Positions 35,015 through 44,834 of a stretch of 64,000 nucleotides of DNA are shown here, in pieces. The position numbers were made by a program, and so were the translations under genes. This stretch comes from Prevotella fusca JCM 17724. Lineage in GTDB: Bacteria; Bacteroidota; Bacteroidia; Bacteroidales; Bacteroidaceae. Every line of letters starts with the position of its first letter. Positions within the stretch are counted from its first letter, which is position 1. Below the pieces are notes generated by a model. That model worked only from the letters and a program-made list of their open reading frames with translations. It searched no databases and was not told the origin of the DNA. The stretch covers positions 1,240,001 through 1,304,000 of the forward strand of contig NZ_CP012075.1 in the NCBI RefSeq assembly GCF_001262015.1, written 5' to 3'.

Positions 35015-35446
35015 TCAAGGTATATAAAACAAGGCAAACTCCATCTTTCGTCGTTTGACAAGCCCTCTGAGGACTTTTCCTTTGTATCGGCAGAATAACA
35101 CATACTCCCGATAGAAGTTCCTATCTCCAGCTTCTATCTTTCGCAGTAACCTACTCTTGGAATGTTTGCTGTAACCAAGCAGTCGCCCCACACCCACATT
35201 GTAGGCAAGCAATGTCAGTAGCAGCGCATCCTTCTCATACCCTTTGAAGTGCTCAAAGCATTTCCAAAGGTCGGCACGGAGCAGGGAGTCCGCCTGCCGT
35301 TCCGTCATATCCGCCGTGAAGTGTTCTCCAGGTTGCAGCTGATGCCCATATCCAACATACGGATAATTCTTCCAGCCGTGCATACCCTCAAAATATTTCA
35401 CAACAACTACTGCACGCTCAAAAGGTGGCAAGTCTGCCAACCGCAC
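35015..35446 (-). CDS. Lysozyme-like protein of the transfer operon (5' end frameshifted)
   Basis: 143 residues from the GTG at 35446 (RLADLPPFERAVVVVKYFEG). T4-lysozyme-like text: Glu in KYFEGMHGWKNYPYVGYGHQLQPGE, then MTERQADSLLRADL and LLLTLLAYNVGVGRLLGYS. It would cut peptidoglycan to make room for the conjugation channel. The frame upstream encodes a clear signal peptide (INAFILLCVFCLFCQPTLAQ) but no start codon. The only ATG (35525) is one base out of frame, as if a G had been inserted after it (ATGGATACG for ATGATACG). The export signal is therefore lost unless this is a sequencing error. Confidence 0.75.
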   Translation of the reverse strand: MRLADLPPFERAVVVVKYFEGMHGWKNYPYVGYGHQLQPGEHFTADMTERQADSLLRADLWKCFEHFKGYEKDALLLTLLAYNVGVGRLLGYSKHSKSRLLRKIEAGDRNFYREYVLFCRYKGKVLRGLVKRRKMEFALFYIP

Positions 35447-35532
35447 CCTGCGCTGAGCAAGGGTCGGCTGACAGAACAGACAGAATACACAAAGTAAAAT
35501 GAAAGCATTTATCGTTCGTATCCATTATGGTC

Positions 35533-35991
35533 TTAGTGGCGAGAATATGCAGGCTTATCCTTGCCCTCTTCCCGCTCGTTGTTAAAACTAAAGGTCAACT
35601 GCTGAACCCTGTCGAAACTATCCTCCACATATACATCTATCGTCTGGCGGTCAGATGAGAGCGAGGTATAGTACAAGCGGAACACATCCTTGGTCAGCGG
35701 ATAGCCGTCGTTAGGCTTGAAGACCGTACCATTATCATTTCTTAGCAAGCCCTTACCATCAGACTGGAAATAACGTATCGTATAGCGAGTGTCGGCAAAC
35801 TCACCACCTCGTTTGAGTGTGCAGCGTATCTCAGCCGTCTGCCCCTTTATGATGTCCTTCTGAACCGGCATCGTCTCCACCGTAAACGGATAAGACTGCT
35901 GAACATCCAAATCCCTATCACAAGCAGATAGGCAAAACACGGCAAGGGTTAGCACACCCATTACCCAAATCGTATTCAATATCTTCTTCAT
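35533..35991 (-). CDS. traQ: Conjugative transposon protein TraQ (DUF3872)
   Basis: 152 residues with a lipoprotein signal (LTLAVFCLSACDRDLDV). The mature domain is beta-rich and of the size of TraQ/DUF3872 (FTVETMPVQKDIIKGQTAEIRC). It lies between traO (12 nt) and the lysozyme gene in the usual tra order. Outer-membrane or periplasmic location; its exact role is not known. Confidence 0.85.
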   Translation of the reverse strand: MKKILNTIWVMGVLTLAVFCLSACDRDLDVQQSYPFTVETMPVQKDIIKGQTAEIRCTLKRGGEFADTRYTIRYFQSDGKGLLRNDNGTVFKPNDGYPLTKDVFRLYYTSLSSDRQTIDVYVEDSFDRVQQLTFSFNNEREEGKDKPAYSRH

Positions 35992-36003
35992 CTTTTCTTC
36001 TAC

Positions 36004-36588
36004 TTAAAAGTTAAACCTTAGCCCTGCAGAAACAGCCGGGCGGAAGCGATGCACGTCCGTTCCAAAAAGGAAACGTCCCTGCATCTTTACAAGAAAGAGA
36101 ACCCTGTCTGTTAGAAATACTTCCACAGAACCATGCATGGCACCGCCATAGACAAAGCGGGAGCGGTCGAGCAGTGTTGCCCCATCGGGCAGTAGTTTCT
36201 TGTCCTCATTCAGTTGCTCATAACCACTCAAGGCGGATATGCCACCATAAAGAAACACGTTCTTACCTCTGTCGGAGAGAACAGGGTGCATATAGCCCAC
36301 CTGCAAGAGTGCATCCTTGAGTTTTACATTATAACTTCTGTACGGCATATTCTGCTGTTCATACTCTGCCATAACAAAGGTGTAGTTCTCCTTTTTGAGA
36401 TAACGGGTAAGCGATATGCCTACACCGAAATTATCACCTGTAAAGAGTTTCTCACCCTTGATAAGCGGAACACTCCCTACGACTTCTATTCCCCTTTGCT
36501 TGGGTATCAGTCGCTGTGCCTGAGATGGCAGACTGAAAGTCATAGCCACCGCAACGCATACTGTCAGAATGATATTGTTCTTCTTCAT
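36004..36588 (-). CDS. traO: Conjugative transposon protein TraO
   Basis: 194 residues from the ATG at 36588, which overlaps the traN stop (TAATG). A signal peptide (MKKNNIILTVCVAVAMTFSL) is followed by a small porin-like beta-barrel ending in Phe (AVSAGLRFNF). TraO proteins are outer-membrane parts of the CTnDOT mating channel. Confidence 0.88.
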   Translation of the reverse strand: MKKNNIILTVCVAVAMTFSLPSQAQRLIPKQRGIEVVGSVPLIKGEKLFTGDNFGVGISLTRYLKKENYTFVMAEYEQQNMPYRSYNVKLKDALLQVGYMHPVLSDRGKNVFLYGGISALSGYEQLNEDKKLLPDGATLLDRSRFVYGGAMHGSVEVFLTDRVLFLVKMQGRFLFGTDVHRFRPAVSAGLRFNF

Positions 36589-37538
36589 TACCATTTCAGT
36601 TTGAGGTTATCAATCTTCTTTGCTATCTGCAGGTCTTCTGCCGTTACATAAAAGGTCAGTGTACGACCGCCATTTCTCTCATAGAGTGTCACTTCAAGCT
36701 GCTTGTCTTCTGCAAGAGAGAACTGTTCGAGCGCAAAGACAGTGTGTTCACTACCCATGCCACGCACCTGCATCACCTGATGATAGGCACGAAGTGGCTG
36801 AAGTACCTGCTCCTGTATGGCGGTGCGCTTTGCCATCTTCTTATCTACAACCTTGAAGGTGATAAAATCCACCGAGTACGGCATATTCGTACCGTTTTCC
36901 ATACGAGTGTGGAAATACAGCAAGCCGTTATGGGCATACAAACCACGGAGCAGGAACTTCATGCCGAACTGCTGTGCACCGATGTGCTTGATGTAACGTC
37001 TGTCGTTCTGGTAGATGGCCTGCATCATCAGTTTTACTAATACGGGAGACTCGTTGCCGAGTTCCTTGAAGTAAATATCAGAGCGATTACTTGGCAGTTG
37101 TCCGTCCGTTGGTGACAGAAAGTCTTTCATCTCAATGCTGAGTTTCTCCGGTTCATCAGCATACTTGACGTTGAAAGCATAGAAAGAGCCGTCGTCGCAG
37201 ATGACACTCATATTAGTTTCCGTCTCAAAGTCCTTCACCGAAGCCTTTACACGTAGCACGTTCTCTGCATCCTCCGCTTTTCCTGCGATAATATTCTGTG
37301 AACCTAAGTCTACATAACGAATAGCAGAAGGGAAGATAAGATGCACGGTCTTATCAAAGGTAACGTCAAGACCATACGGCAGTACGACACGCCCCGTTGG
37401 TATGGTACGGCTCATACCTTGAAAAAGCTCTCCAGAAGTAAGCGGACGGCTTGGTGTCAGACCATCATTGTTTTCCTGTGCTGTGACTGTTGCTCCCACC
37501 ATGGCAAGCATAGCCATTAATAAAATAATTTTCTTCAT
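36588..37538 (-). CDS. traN: Conjugative transposon protein TraN (DUF4138)
   Basis: 316 residues with a cleavable signal (MKKIILLMAMLAMVGATVTAQ). It has the TraN/DUF4138 pattern, with GRVVLPYGLDVTFDKTVHLIFPSAI near the N-terminus. This VirB9-like protein links the inner and outer parts of the type IV secretion channel. It overlaps traO by one base and follows traM by 49 nt. Confidence 0.88.
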   Translation of the reverse strand: MKKIILLMAMLAMVGATVTAQENNDGLTPSRPLTSGELFQGMSRTIPTGRVVLPYGLDVTFDKTVHLIFPSAIRYVDLGSQNIIAGKAEDAENVLRVKASVKDFETETNMSVICDDGSFYAFNVKYADEPEKLSIEMKDFLSPTDGQLPSNRSDIYFKELGNESPVLVKLMMQAIYQNDRRYIKHIGAQQFGMKFLLRGLYAHNGLLYFHTRMENGTNMPYSVDFITFKVVDKKMAKRTAIQEQVLQPLRAYHQVMQVRGMGSEHTVFALEQFSLAEDKQLEVTLYERNGGRTLTFYVTAEDLQIAKKIDNLKLKW

Positions 37539-37587
37539 TGTTCCTTTTTTATTTGATGTTATTTTTTACTTATCATTTTCGATTGTT

Positions 37588-38856
37588 TTATTTGGACTGA
37601 ACCAAGAAAAGGCGGTAGCCACCTTTGAGCGTTACCTTGATGGTGCGCAGTTTCTTCTGAAGCAGCTGACTTGCACCCTGCATCACCCCACGGGCAGCCT
37701 CAGAGATAATCTGGTCCTTGGCAGAGGAAGCGAAGGTAAAGGATGTTCCCATTGAACCGCCGATGTTCGCCCCAACTTCCTTAAGCGCATTGATATCCTC
37801 CGAACCTGGTATATACACACCCTCCTGTCCGTCCATGTCGTATGCCGAGAGCTTGACAGCTATGATATGCCCGTCCACCTCAATGCTTTTGATAAGCAGG
37901 TGCATACGATTACCTTCTATCTTGGCGACGGCTATGAGTCGGCTCTGCCGTGGAATGTGTAGCCCCTGTACCTTGGCACTTTCAAGCAGACGAAGCACGA
38001 CATTGTCACCCTCCTTAAGAACAGTAGTCCTGTCCACTACAACTTTGAGCGTATTGCGCATTGTAGGTACAGACGTGCTTACGAGCGAATGAAAGCCCAT
38101 ATTTCGAGCCTTCTTGCCGTATTCCTCCATAAAGTACACATCGCTCATAGGCTGGTCAAGTGAAGAAACTATCTGCCTACGCTCCGGCAGAACTTCCATT
38201 GCAGGCTTTTCATTCTGCATGGTCTTGCCCTTAGCGGCTTCAGAGCCACCTGCTGTATCTTCCGTTTTTTCATTTCCTGCCGCCAGACCATTATTGAAGG
38301 AAGGTGGAATTGAAGCTTTGGGAAGATACTTCGCTGCCATCTGATAGCTCTTTTCCATCAAGGCAAGCTGCCGTTTCTCTTCATTGTCCTCCCTGCTGTC
38401 TTTGACAGAGAGTTCCTTTTTAAGGTTATCTATCTCCGAGCGCAGGGCTTCACGCTCCTGCTCGTGTGGGTCGGGAGCGTAAAAGGAGTTCAAGAGGCGA
38501 TTATTCTCTTCATAGCGATGTATGGAGTTTTCTATCTTTGCCGTAGAAGCAGCCGTCTCTGCACGCTGCTCCTCTGATGGAGCAGTGTTCTGTGCAAAAT
38601 AGTCCGACAGCCTGCCCATCTCCTCGCGGGTCTGTTCCTCCTCGTGTGCCTTGTCGCCCAATTCATAGGCTTTGAGCTTGTTTTCGGTGAGCTTTTCTGT
38701 CGTTGCCTGCGGGATGCTGTCATTGAGTCCCTGCTCCGCTGCAGTCTTATCCTTGCCCGACGGTGCGAAGATAAACCACATTGAGAGGGCAAACAGCAGT
38801 CCCAGACCTCCGAAGACCAAGCCTTTCTTCATTTGTTCTTTCTGTTTATTATCCAT
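37588..38856 (-). CDS. traM: Conjugative transposon protein TraM
   Basis: 422 residues: an N-terminal membrane anchor (GLVFGGLGLLFALSMWFIFAP), a long charged coiled-coil linker (about 40-180) and a C-terminal VirB10-like domain (KVVVDRTTVLKEGDNVVLRLLE and later VKLSAYDMDGQEGVYIPGSE). It spans the periplasm and couples the energy of the inner-membrane complex to the outer-membrane pore. It overlaps traL by 8 nt. Confidence 0.88.
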   Translation of the reverse strand: MDNKQKEQMKKGLVFGGLGLLFALSMWFIFAPSGKDKTAAEQGLNDSIPQATTEKLTENKLKAYELGDKAHEEEQTREEMGRLSDYFAQNTAPSEEQRAETAASTAKIENSIHRYEENNRLLNSFYAPDPHEQEREALRSEIDNLKKELSVKDSREDNEEKRQLALMEKSYQMAAKYLPKASIPPSFNNGLAAGNEKTEDTAGGSEAAKGKTMQNEKPAMEVLPERRQIVSSLDQPMSDVYFMEEYGKKARNMGFHSLVSTSVPTMRNTLKVVVDRTTVLKEGDNVVLRLLESAKVQGLHIPRQSRLIAVAKIEGNRMHLLIKSIEVDGHIIAVKLSAYDMDGQEGVYIPGSEDINALKEVGANIGGSMGTSFTFASSAKDQIISEAARGVMQGASQLLQKKLRTIKVTLKGGYRLFLVQSK

Positions 38857-39151
38857 TTTCCTTGATTGTTTGATGATGTTGTAGGTAAAAATTGCCGTGT
38901 AACTCTTGTAAAGTACTGTCCGTCCGTATCGGACTGTCCGTCAGCTTTCCCATGGGGATGGGTAGTTTCTCCTTCTTTGGAGGAAGGAAAAACTGTGCTA
39001 TCATCCAAAGCAAGCAGAGCAGATAGATGAAACTCAGCCCATAGACGATTTCCTTTCTCTGCCTTATCGTGAGCCGTTCACACCGATGGCGGAGCCACAG
39101 GTGAAAGCGCAGATAGTGACGTGAGAGTAAAAAGTTTCTTTTCCTTGCCAT
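38849..39151 (-). CDS. traL: Conjugative transposon protein TraL
   Basis: 100 residues, basic N-terminus (LRFHLWLRHRCERLTIRQRKE) and one membrane segment (IVYGLSFIYLLCLLWMIAQFFL). This is the size and shape of TraL/DUF3989. It stands between traK (4 nt) and traM (8-nt overlap). Confidence 0.82.
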   Translation of the reverse strand: MARKRNFLLSRHYLRFHLWLRHRCERLTIRQRKEIVYGLSFIYLLCLLWMIAQFFLPPKKEKLPIPMGKLTDSPIRTDSTLQELHGNFYLQHHQTIKENG

Positions 39152-39155
39152 AGCC

Positions 39156-39779
39156 TTACCGTTTATAAGTCTGTATGTCCCTGTTCTCCTTGACGAGGAA
39201 GTTCTCCATCAGGAAGCCTTGCGGATTGTTATCCGAACGGACAGAGTTCTGCAGCGTGCAGGTCGTAACAAGACTGCGCTCTGTAACGTTGCTCTGACGG
39301 ACGATAAACTCCCGTGCATAAGTCGTTACCGCATAAGGGTAAGTATTGAAGTTGCAGTGGATAGAGTCCACCTCTATGCGCTGATTGACATTGCCCGATA
39401 TGGCACGGTTATAATAGCCCTTCTCTGCCAAGTCCTTGTAATAGTTGAAAGCCGACTTGTCACACAGCACAAAGGCACGCTCCATGTTCTTCTCAATGGC
39501 ATCCTTGTCAGGCGCAATGGTGAAGAACAGCTCATGGAAGCGACGTACGTGTTCTCTTGCCTCCACGGGACGGTTTCGGCTTGCATCCTGACAGAGGGCA
39601 AGCATGAGTGACTTTCCCTGGTCAAGTACATAGATTTTCTCCCGCTGCTCCTTAGCGAAGCTGTACGAGGCATAGACAGAATAACCGCTTACTACCACAC
39701 ATACGATGGCAAAGACAAAGGCATAGAGTCTTATCTGCCTGAATGAAGTCTCGATATTACCAAGTGATTTGAATTCCAT
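39156..39779 (-). CDS. traK: Conjugative transposon protein TraK
   Basis: 207 residues, a membrane anchor at residues 18-35 (RLYAFVFAIVCVVVSGYSVYA) and a VirB8-like periplasmic domain ending in FLVKENRDIQTYKR. VirB8-type proteins nucleate assembly of the inner-membrane channel. It follows traJ by 45 nt. Confidence 0.88.
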   Translation of the reverse strand: MEFKSLGNIETSFRQIRLYAFVFAIVCVVVSGYSVYASYSFAKEQREKIYVLDQGKSLMLALCQDASRNRPVEAREHVRRFHELFFTIAPDKDAIEKNMERAFVLCDKSAFNYYKDLAEKGYYNRAISGNVNQRIEVDSIHCNFNTYPYAVTTYAREFIVRQSNVTERSLVTTCTLQNSVRSDNNPQGFLMENFLVKENRDIQTYKR

Positions 39780-39824
39780 TTTTCTTTTATATCTGTTGAT
39801 TAATTAAGCATAGTTGTTCGATTT

Positions 39825-40862
39825 CTATTTTCCTTTGAGCAGTGCACCCTTGATACGTCCACCGACATTTCCCACAGCAGCACCTGCGCCAGCCATAGCA
39901 GCCTTGCCACCAGTATATGCGCCTTGCGCACCATGCTGTGCAGCTTGATTGACATTGCGACCATAAGAGCCGATACCACCACCTGCTTCGATAATCCAAC
40001 CTGCAACGGTGGGAACGCAGAAGTAACCCACGATACCGATAAGGAAGAAGACGATGTAGTACCACGTCCCCGAATCAGGCAGGTAGTTGGGGTCACTGAG
40101 CGCTTCGATGTCCTTCTGTACCATCAGCACCTGTATCTTCGTAAGCAGTGCCGTAAGGATAGAGCTGACAGGCAGCCACAGGTAGACCGATATATAGCGT
40201 GAGAACCAAGCCGTGAGCGAACCCGACAACCCGTCCCATACGGCAATGCCGAAGACTATCGGACCGAGAATGGAAAGGACGATGAGCATAAAGGTGCGCA
40301 GTGTGTCGATGATAAGCCCTGCGGCATGGAACAGCAGCTCCATGAGGTCGTGCACCATCTTCATCACCCACTGCTTGGTCTGATAGGCAGCACGCTCGGC
40401 ATACATACCCGCTATCGTCACAGCATCTTCAGGTCCGATGATACCCATTTCCTCAATCTTCTCATCGAATTTCTCGTTGGAGACAAGGTAGGCTGTTTCA
40501 GGATTCCTAAGGTAGGCTTCCTCTTGCAACTTGTCCCGCTTGGCTGTAAGTTCTGCAAGGTTCCCCTCCTGCTGATGTACCATCATCTCCGTTCCCTGCA
40601 CTACGGGCGAGAGAACGGCATTCATCGTACCCAGTACGACTGTCGGGAAGAACATGATGCAAAAGCCCAGCACAAAAGGTCGGAGAAGTGGAAAAACGTC
40701 TATCGCCTCGGCACGGGCAATGGAAGCCCATACCCGAAGAGCAATGTAAAAGAGCGCACCCAAGCCCGCAATACCCTTGGCAATGCCCGTCATCTGGGCA
40801 CAGAGCGGCATCATCTCATCATAGGTGGAGCGGAGCAGCTCATGTAAACTGGCAAAATCCAT
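39825..40862 (-). CDS. traJ: Conjugative transposon protein TraJ
   Basis: 345 residues from the ATG at 40862 (MDFASLHELLRSTYDEM). It has about six membrane segments, as in VirB6-like TraJ proteins (GIAGLGALFYIALRVWASIA, FVLGFCIMFFPTVVLGTMNAV and others). The C-terminus is rich in Gly and Ala. It forms part of the inner-membrane channel. It follows traI by 32 nt. Confidence 0.88.
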   Translation of the reverse strand: MDFASLHELLRSTYDEMMPLCAQMTGIAKGIAGLGALFYIALRVWASIARAEAIDVFPLLRPFVLGFCIMFFPTVVLGTMNAVLSPVVQGTEMMVHQQEGNLAELTAKRDKLQEEAYLRNPETAYLVSNEKFDEKIEEMGIIGPEDAVTIAGMYAERAAYQTKQWVMKMVHDLMELLFHAAGLIIDTLRTFMLIVLSILGPIVFGIAVWDGLSGSLTAWFSRYISVYLWLPVSSILTALLTKIQVLMVQKDIEALSDPNYLPDSGTWYYIVFFLIGIVGYFCVPTVAGWIIEAGGGIGSYGRNVNQAAQHGAQGAYTGGKAAMAGAGAAVGNVGGRIKGALLKGK

Positions 40863-40894
40863 AAGCAAATGTGTTTAGATGTATGAATGACCAA

Positions 40895-41524
40895 TTACCA
40901 AAACCTGTTTGCCGTATTGCCGTAGAGTGCCTTGACGGAGGCAAGGTTGTTCTTCTCCCTTGCACGCACGTAGCTCACGGAGATGTTCTTCCTTGTGTAA
41001 TACGACACGATCGAGCGGTTTTCCCTCAGTGTGGTATAAATACGGTCGATGGCCTGCATGCGCTCGTGGTCGTTCATCGAGAGGACACCCGACTTGACGA
41101 TGGACTTGAGTTCCTTGAGACTCTCACCGCTCTGCTCCAGAAGCTTGGCATAGCCCGAAGCCATCGCAGCGAGTTCCGAAGGGCGGAAGTTCTTGTCCGA
41201 GAGCATTTTCTTATACGAGGTGACGTAAATCTCCGAGATGTCGCCCACCATCAGGATGCACTCCTTGACCTTATAGGCATCTCCGATGAGATTGTTCACC
41301 TTCTTCAGGGCATCGTAATACTTCTTGGTGTCGTTGTAGAGTTTCTCCACTTCCTTGAACCCGTCCAAGGTGTTCTTCACCGTCTTGGAGGCGGTGGCTA
41401 TCTCCTTGACCGAATTGACGATGTTGCCGGCAAAATTGCCAGGGTCGGTTACTACCCACTGTGCGTGGGCTTTGGGAACAGAAAGGCTCAATCCTAAGAG
41501 AGCCATGAAAATGTACTTTTTCAT
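40895..41524 (-). CDS. traI: Conjugative transposon protein TraI (DUF4141)
   Basis: 209 residues with a signal peptide (FMALLGLSLSVPKAHAQ) and a helical mature part (VVTDPGNFAGNIVNSVKEIATASK). Size and text match TraI/DUF4141, a VirB5-like periplasmic protein. It follows traG by 27 nt. Confidence 0.87.
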   Translation of the reverse strand: MKKYIFMALLGLSLSVPKAHAQWVVTDPGNFAGNIVNSVKEIATASKTVKNTLDGFKEVEKLYNDTKKYYDALKKVNNLIGDAYKVKECILMVGDISEIYVTSYKKMLSDKNFRPSELAAMASGYAKLLEQSGESLKELKSIVKSGVLSMNDHERMQAIDRIYTTLRENRSIVSYYTRKNISVSYVRAREKNNLASVKALYGNTANRFW

Positions 41525-41551
41525 TGTTGCTATAGTTTTGATGGTTTGTAC

Positions 41552-44065
41552 TTATTTCTTTTTATTGTTTCTTTTCTCTATGGCAAGCTGACGGATAGCC
41601 GTTTCGATATCTCCACCAAGCTGTGCCGCCCTGTTCATTACCTCCACCTTCTCGGTTTCCTCCGTGGTGTAGGTCAGGTATTCCTCCATGCTCACTTCTG
41701 TGGCATAGACTGCACTCTGCATACCGCCCAAGCCTATCCACACCTCCTTGTAGAGTCGGTTCGAGTCATTGTTCTGGTTGATGGAGAGTATCTGGCTTTT
41801 TTCCTTTTCCGAAAGACCGAGCATCGCCTGTATGCCGTCGAACTTGGTCATGTACTTGCGCTGGTCAAGCAGTATCTTGCAGTCGGAGTTATTAATAATA
41901 CTTTCCTTGACAATGGGTGACTGAATGATGTCGTCCACCTCCTGCGTTACGACAATGGCTTCCCCGAAATACTTTCTCACCGTCTTATAGAGATACTTGA
42001 TGTAGTCTGCCATGTTTGCCGAAGCAATGGCTTTCCATGCTTCCTCAATGAGTATCATCTTGCGGATACCCTTTAATCGGCGCATCTTGTTGATGAAGGC
42101 TTCCATGATGATAATCGTTACCACAGGAAAGAGGTCTTTGTTGTCCTTCACTTGGTCAATCTCAAATACGATGAAGCGTTTAGATAGCAGGTCGATGTTC
42201 TTGTCCGAGTTCAGCAGGAAATCATATCGACCACCACGATAGTATTGCTTCAATGTAGTTAAGAGGTTGTTGATATTGAAGTCTGAGAGCGTTACCTTAA
42301 TGTCTCGCTTTTCCATATCCTTGCGGTACACGTCCCGCAGATACTCATAGAAGGTATTAAAACAGGGCGTAACGCTGTGGTCAGCACATATCAGCTCGAT
42401 ATAGGAGTTCACGGCTGAACCAAGTTCGCCAGCTTCAGTCTTAGTGATATGCTCATCTGCACTTTTCCAAAGTGTAAGCAGTAGCGTACAGATACTCTCC
42501 CTTTTCTCTACATCGAAGAAGTAATCATCCGTGTAGAAAGGGTTGAAGGAAATCGGACTTTCATTGGTATAGGTGAAATATACGCTGTCCTCGCCCTTGG
42601 TCTTGCGGTGGATAAGTTCACACAATCCTTGATATGAGTTACCCGTATCAACCAAGAGGACGTGCGCCCCCTGCTCGTAATACTGACGTACCATGTGGTT
42701 GGTGAAGAAACTCTTGCCACTGCCCGAAGGACCCAAGATAAACTTGTTACGGTTAGTGATGACACCCTTTTTCATCGGCAAGTCGGAAATGTCCAAGTGG
42801 ACGGGTTTTCCCGAAAGGCGGTCTGCCATCTTGATGCCAAAGGGTGAGAGCGAGTCCTTATAGTTCGTCTCTGCCGTAAAGAAGCAGAGGGCAGGCTCGA
42901 TAAAAGTATAGAATGACTCTTCCGCAGGAAAGTCTGCCGCATTGCCGGGAATGCCTGCCCAGTAGAGCGTTGCCGCATCAATGGTGTTGTGACGTGGGTG
43001 GCATTCCATAAGAGCAAGTGCAGAACCCACGTCATTCTTAATCTGGCGAAGTTCTTCCTTATCGCTGCTCCATGCCAGTACATTGAAATGAGCACGGATA
43101 GAGGTCAATCCCTGCGAGTGGGCAATATTGAGATACTCCTGTATCCACTCCTCGTTGATTTGGTTGCTACGGCTGTAGCGTGCCAATGAGTGCATGTTTC
43201 TTGCCTGTTTCTCAAAACGTTCCAAATTGGCATCGCTATCCTCGATGAAGAGGTACTGGTTATAGATATGGTTGCACGGCAGCATCAAGCCCACGGGAGA
43301 GGCAAAGGAAAGACGGCAGTCACTTCGGTCGGTCGATAATCGCTCGTATCGGCTATCCGTGCTGACCGTTGTCGGCAGGTCATCCGTGTCGGAGAGTGTG
43401 TGTAGACAAAGCATATTGTCGCCCACACGCACAAGGTCTGCGCCCAGACGGATGTCCTCCAAAGACGCGTGTCCTTCTTCCGAGAGGGAGAAATAACGGT
43501 CCAAGAGTCCACCCTTTTCATTTGTGCCAACCAACTCTTCCTCTGTCATGCGGACAATCCTTAGCTGCTCGGTGTCGTTGATGATGCGCTCGAACTGATC
43601 GACGGCTTCCATGAACTTCATCACCTCGTCCTTGTTGGTAATCTCCTTGGGAATAAGGTGCCCACGGCAGAGTGAAGAGAAATTACTCTGCTGTGCCATA
43701 CGCTGCTTGTTCGTCTTGGTAAGGAAGAGATAGACTGAGTGGTGGAGATACGGACGTTCGTTGAAGTGCCGTTCAGAGGAACGGGCAAGGAAGCTCAATC
43801 CACCATCGGAGAGCTTTCCTTGATAGTCTTCCTTAATGAACCAGTCCTGCTTGTGTACGATGCTGTAATTGGGTAGCACTTTTATAGCCTTATGCCAGGC
43901 AGAGTGCATTGCCTCGTATTCTGTAGAAGTGACGGTAAAGAGTTCGGGCAGCTCCACTCGGAAAGCCACCGTGATGTCAGCATCTTTGCTCACCATGCAG
44001 CCCTGCTCGATGGAGAGTAGCGGGAACTTCGATTCCAAAGTTGTTATCTTGCTTTTATTTCTCAT
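41552..44065 (-). CDS. traG: Conjugative transposon ATPase TraG (VirB4-like)
   Basis: 837 residues. Walker A is ILGPSGSGKSFFTNHM (about residue 430) and Walker B-like text is KMILIEEAWKAIA. The protein powers channel assembly and transport. It is the longest tra gene, overlaps traF by 4 nt and looks intact. Confidence 0.92.
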   Translation of the reverse strand: MRNKSKITTLESKFPLLSIEQGCMVSKDADITVAFRVELPELFTVTSTEYEAMHSAWHKAIKVLPNYSIVHKQDWFIKEDYQGKLSDGGLSFLARSSERHFNERPYLHHSVYLFLTKTNKQRMAQQSNFSSLCRGHLIPKEITNKDEVMKFMEAVDQFERIINDTEQLRIVRMTEEELVGTNEKGGLLDRYFSLSEEGHASLEDIRLGADLVRVGDNMLCLHTLSDTDDLPTTVSTDSRYERLSTDRSDCRLSFASPVGLMLPCNHIYNQYLFIEDSDANLERFEKQARNMHSLARYSRSNQINEEWIQEYLNIAHSQGLTSIRAHFNVLAWSSDKEELRQIKNDVGSALALMECHPRHNTIDAATLYWAGIPGNAADFPAEESFYTFIEPALCFFTAETNYKDSLSPFGIKMADRLSGKPVHLDISDLPMKKGVITNRNKFILGPSGSGKSFFTNHMVRQYYEQGAHVLLVDTGNSYQGLCELIHRKTKGEDSVYFTYTNESPISFNPFYTDDYFFDVEKRESICTLLLTLWKSADEHITKTEAGELGSAVNSYIELICADHSVTPCFNTFYEYLRDVYRKDMEKRDIKVTLSDFNINNLLTTLKQYYRGGRYDFLLNSDKNIDLLSKRFIVFEIDQVKDNKDLFPVVTIIIMEAFINKMRRLKGIRKMILIEEAWKAIASANMADYIKYLYKTVRKYFGEAIVVTQEVDDIIQSPIVKESIINNSDCKILLDQRKYMTKFDGIQAMLGLSEKEKSQILSINQNNDSNRLYKEVWIGLGGMQSAVYATEVSMEEYLTYTTEETEKVEVMNRAAQLGGDIETAIRQLAIEKRNNKKK

Positions 44066-44397
44066 TTCTTCGCTTTCTTTGGTTGAAGATTACGGATAAG
44101 GTGGAAGACCGTACGGCGGTTCACAAGGTAGCGTGGGTGCATACGCACTGCTCCTTTTTTCATCAGCCCATATTGCCCGTACTTTCTATTCATGGTGAAC
44201 GTTTGCCACACCACTATGGTGGCACCCACTACACCTATGACAAGACAGGCTATCTGACTGATGCCGCAGAGATAGAGAATGACCACGAGAATGAAGACTG
44301 CCAGCAGCCCTCCTGCAAAGAGGAAGAGGTACTGTGCCTTTAAGCCCTTGAACTCTACCGTCCGGCCTACACCCTTGTTGATCTCAAATGCTGCCAT
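44062..44397 (-). CDS. traF: Conjugative transposon protein TraF (DUF4133)
   Basis: 111 residues with two membrane helices (LFLFAGGLLAVFILVVILYL and ACLVIGVVGATIVVWQTFTM), as in TraF/DUF4133 (VirB3-like). Its stop overlaps the traG start, and it follows traE by 4 nt. Confidence 0.87.
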   Translation of the reverse strand: MAAFEINKGVGRTVEFKGLKAQYLFLFAGGLLAVFILVVILYLCGISQIACLVIGVVGATIVVWQTFTMNRKYGQYGLMKKGAVRMHPRYLVNRRTVFHLIRNLQPKKAKK

Positions 44398-44401
44398 CGT
44401 C

Positions 44402-44701
44402 TTACAGGAAGAAACTTCTCAGGATAGTGGCTGCCACGATGAGGAAGATACACGCACCGAACCAAGAGGCTGCGGTCTTGCTCGTATCGGGGTCACCACT
44501 TGAGAACTTGTTATAGACTTTTATTCCTCCTATCAACCCCACTACCGCCCCTACGGCATAGATGAGTTTCGTGCCGGGATCGAAGTAGGAGGTTACCATT
44601 TTTGTAGCTTCATTGATACCGGCAATACCATTGCCTTGTGCGTATGCTCCTATGGTGGCAGTCATCAGCAGGAGCATCATCAGTGTAATTTTTTTGTTCA
44701 T
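44402..44701 (-). CDS. traE: Conjugative transposon protein TraE (DUF4134)
   Basis: 99 residues: a signal peptide (MLLLMTATIGAYAQG) and two hydrophobic segments, as in VirB2-like pilin-type TraE/DUF4134 proteins (KLIYAVGAVVGLIGGIKVYN). It probably forms the channel lining or pilus. A 133-bp gap separates it from traD. Confidence 0.86.
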   Translation of the reverse strand: MNKKITLMMLLLMTATIGAYAQGNGIAGINEATKMVTSYFDPGTKLIYAVGAVVGLIGGIKVYNKFSSGDPDTSKTAASWFGACIFLIVAATILRSFFL

Positions 44702-44834
44702 TTGTATGTTATAATTTTAAGTGTGATAAAATTGCTTGTTCTTAAAAGGAAGGGGAAAGAGAGGCACATTTTCATGTGGAAACCTTGTAGCTGTTAATGC
44801 GCCGTTTTCTTTTCCCGCTTCCATCGTTGATTGT

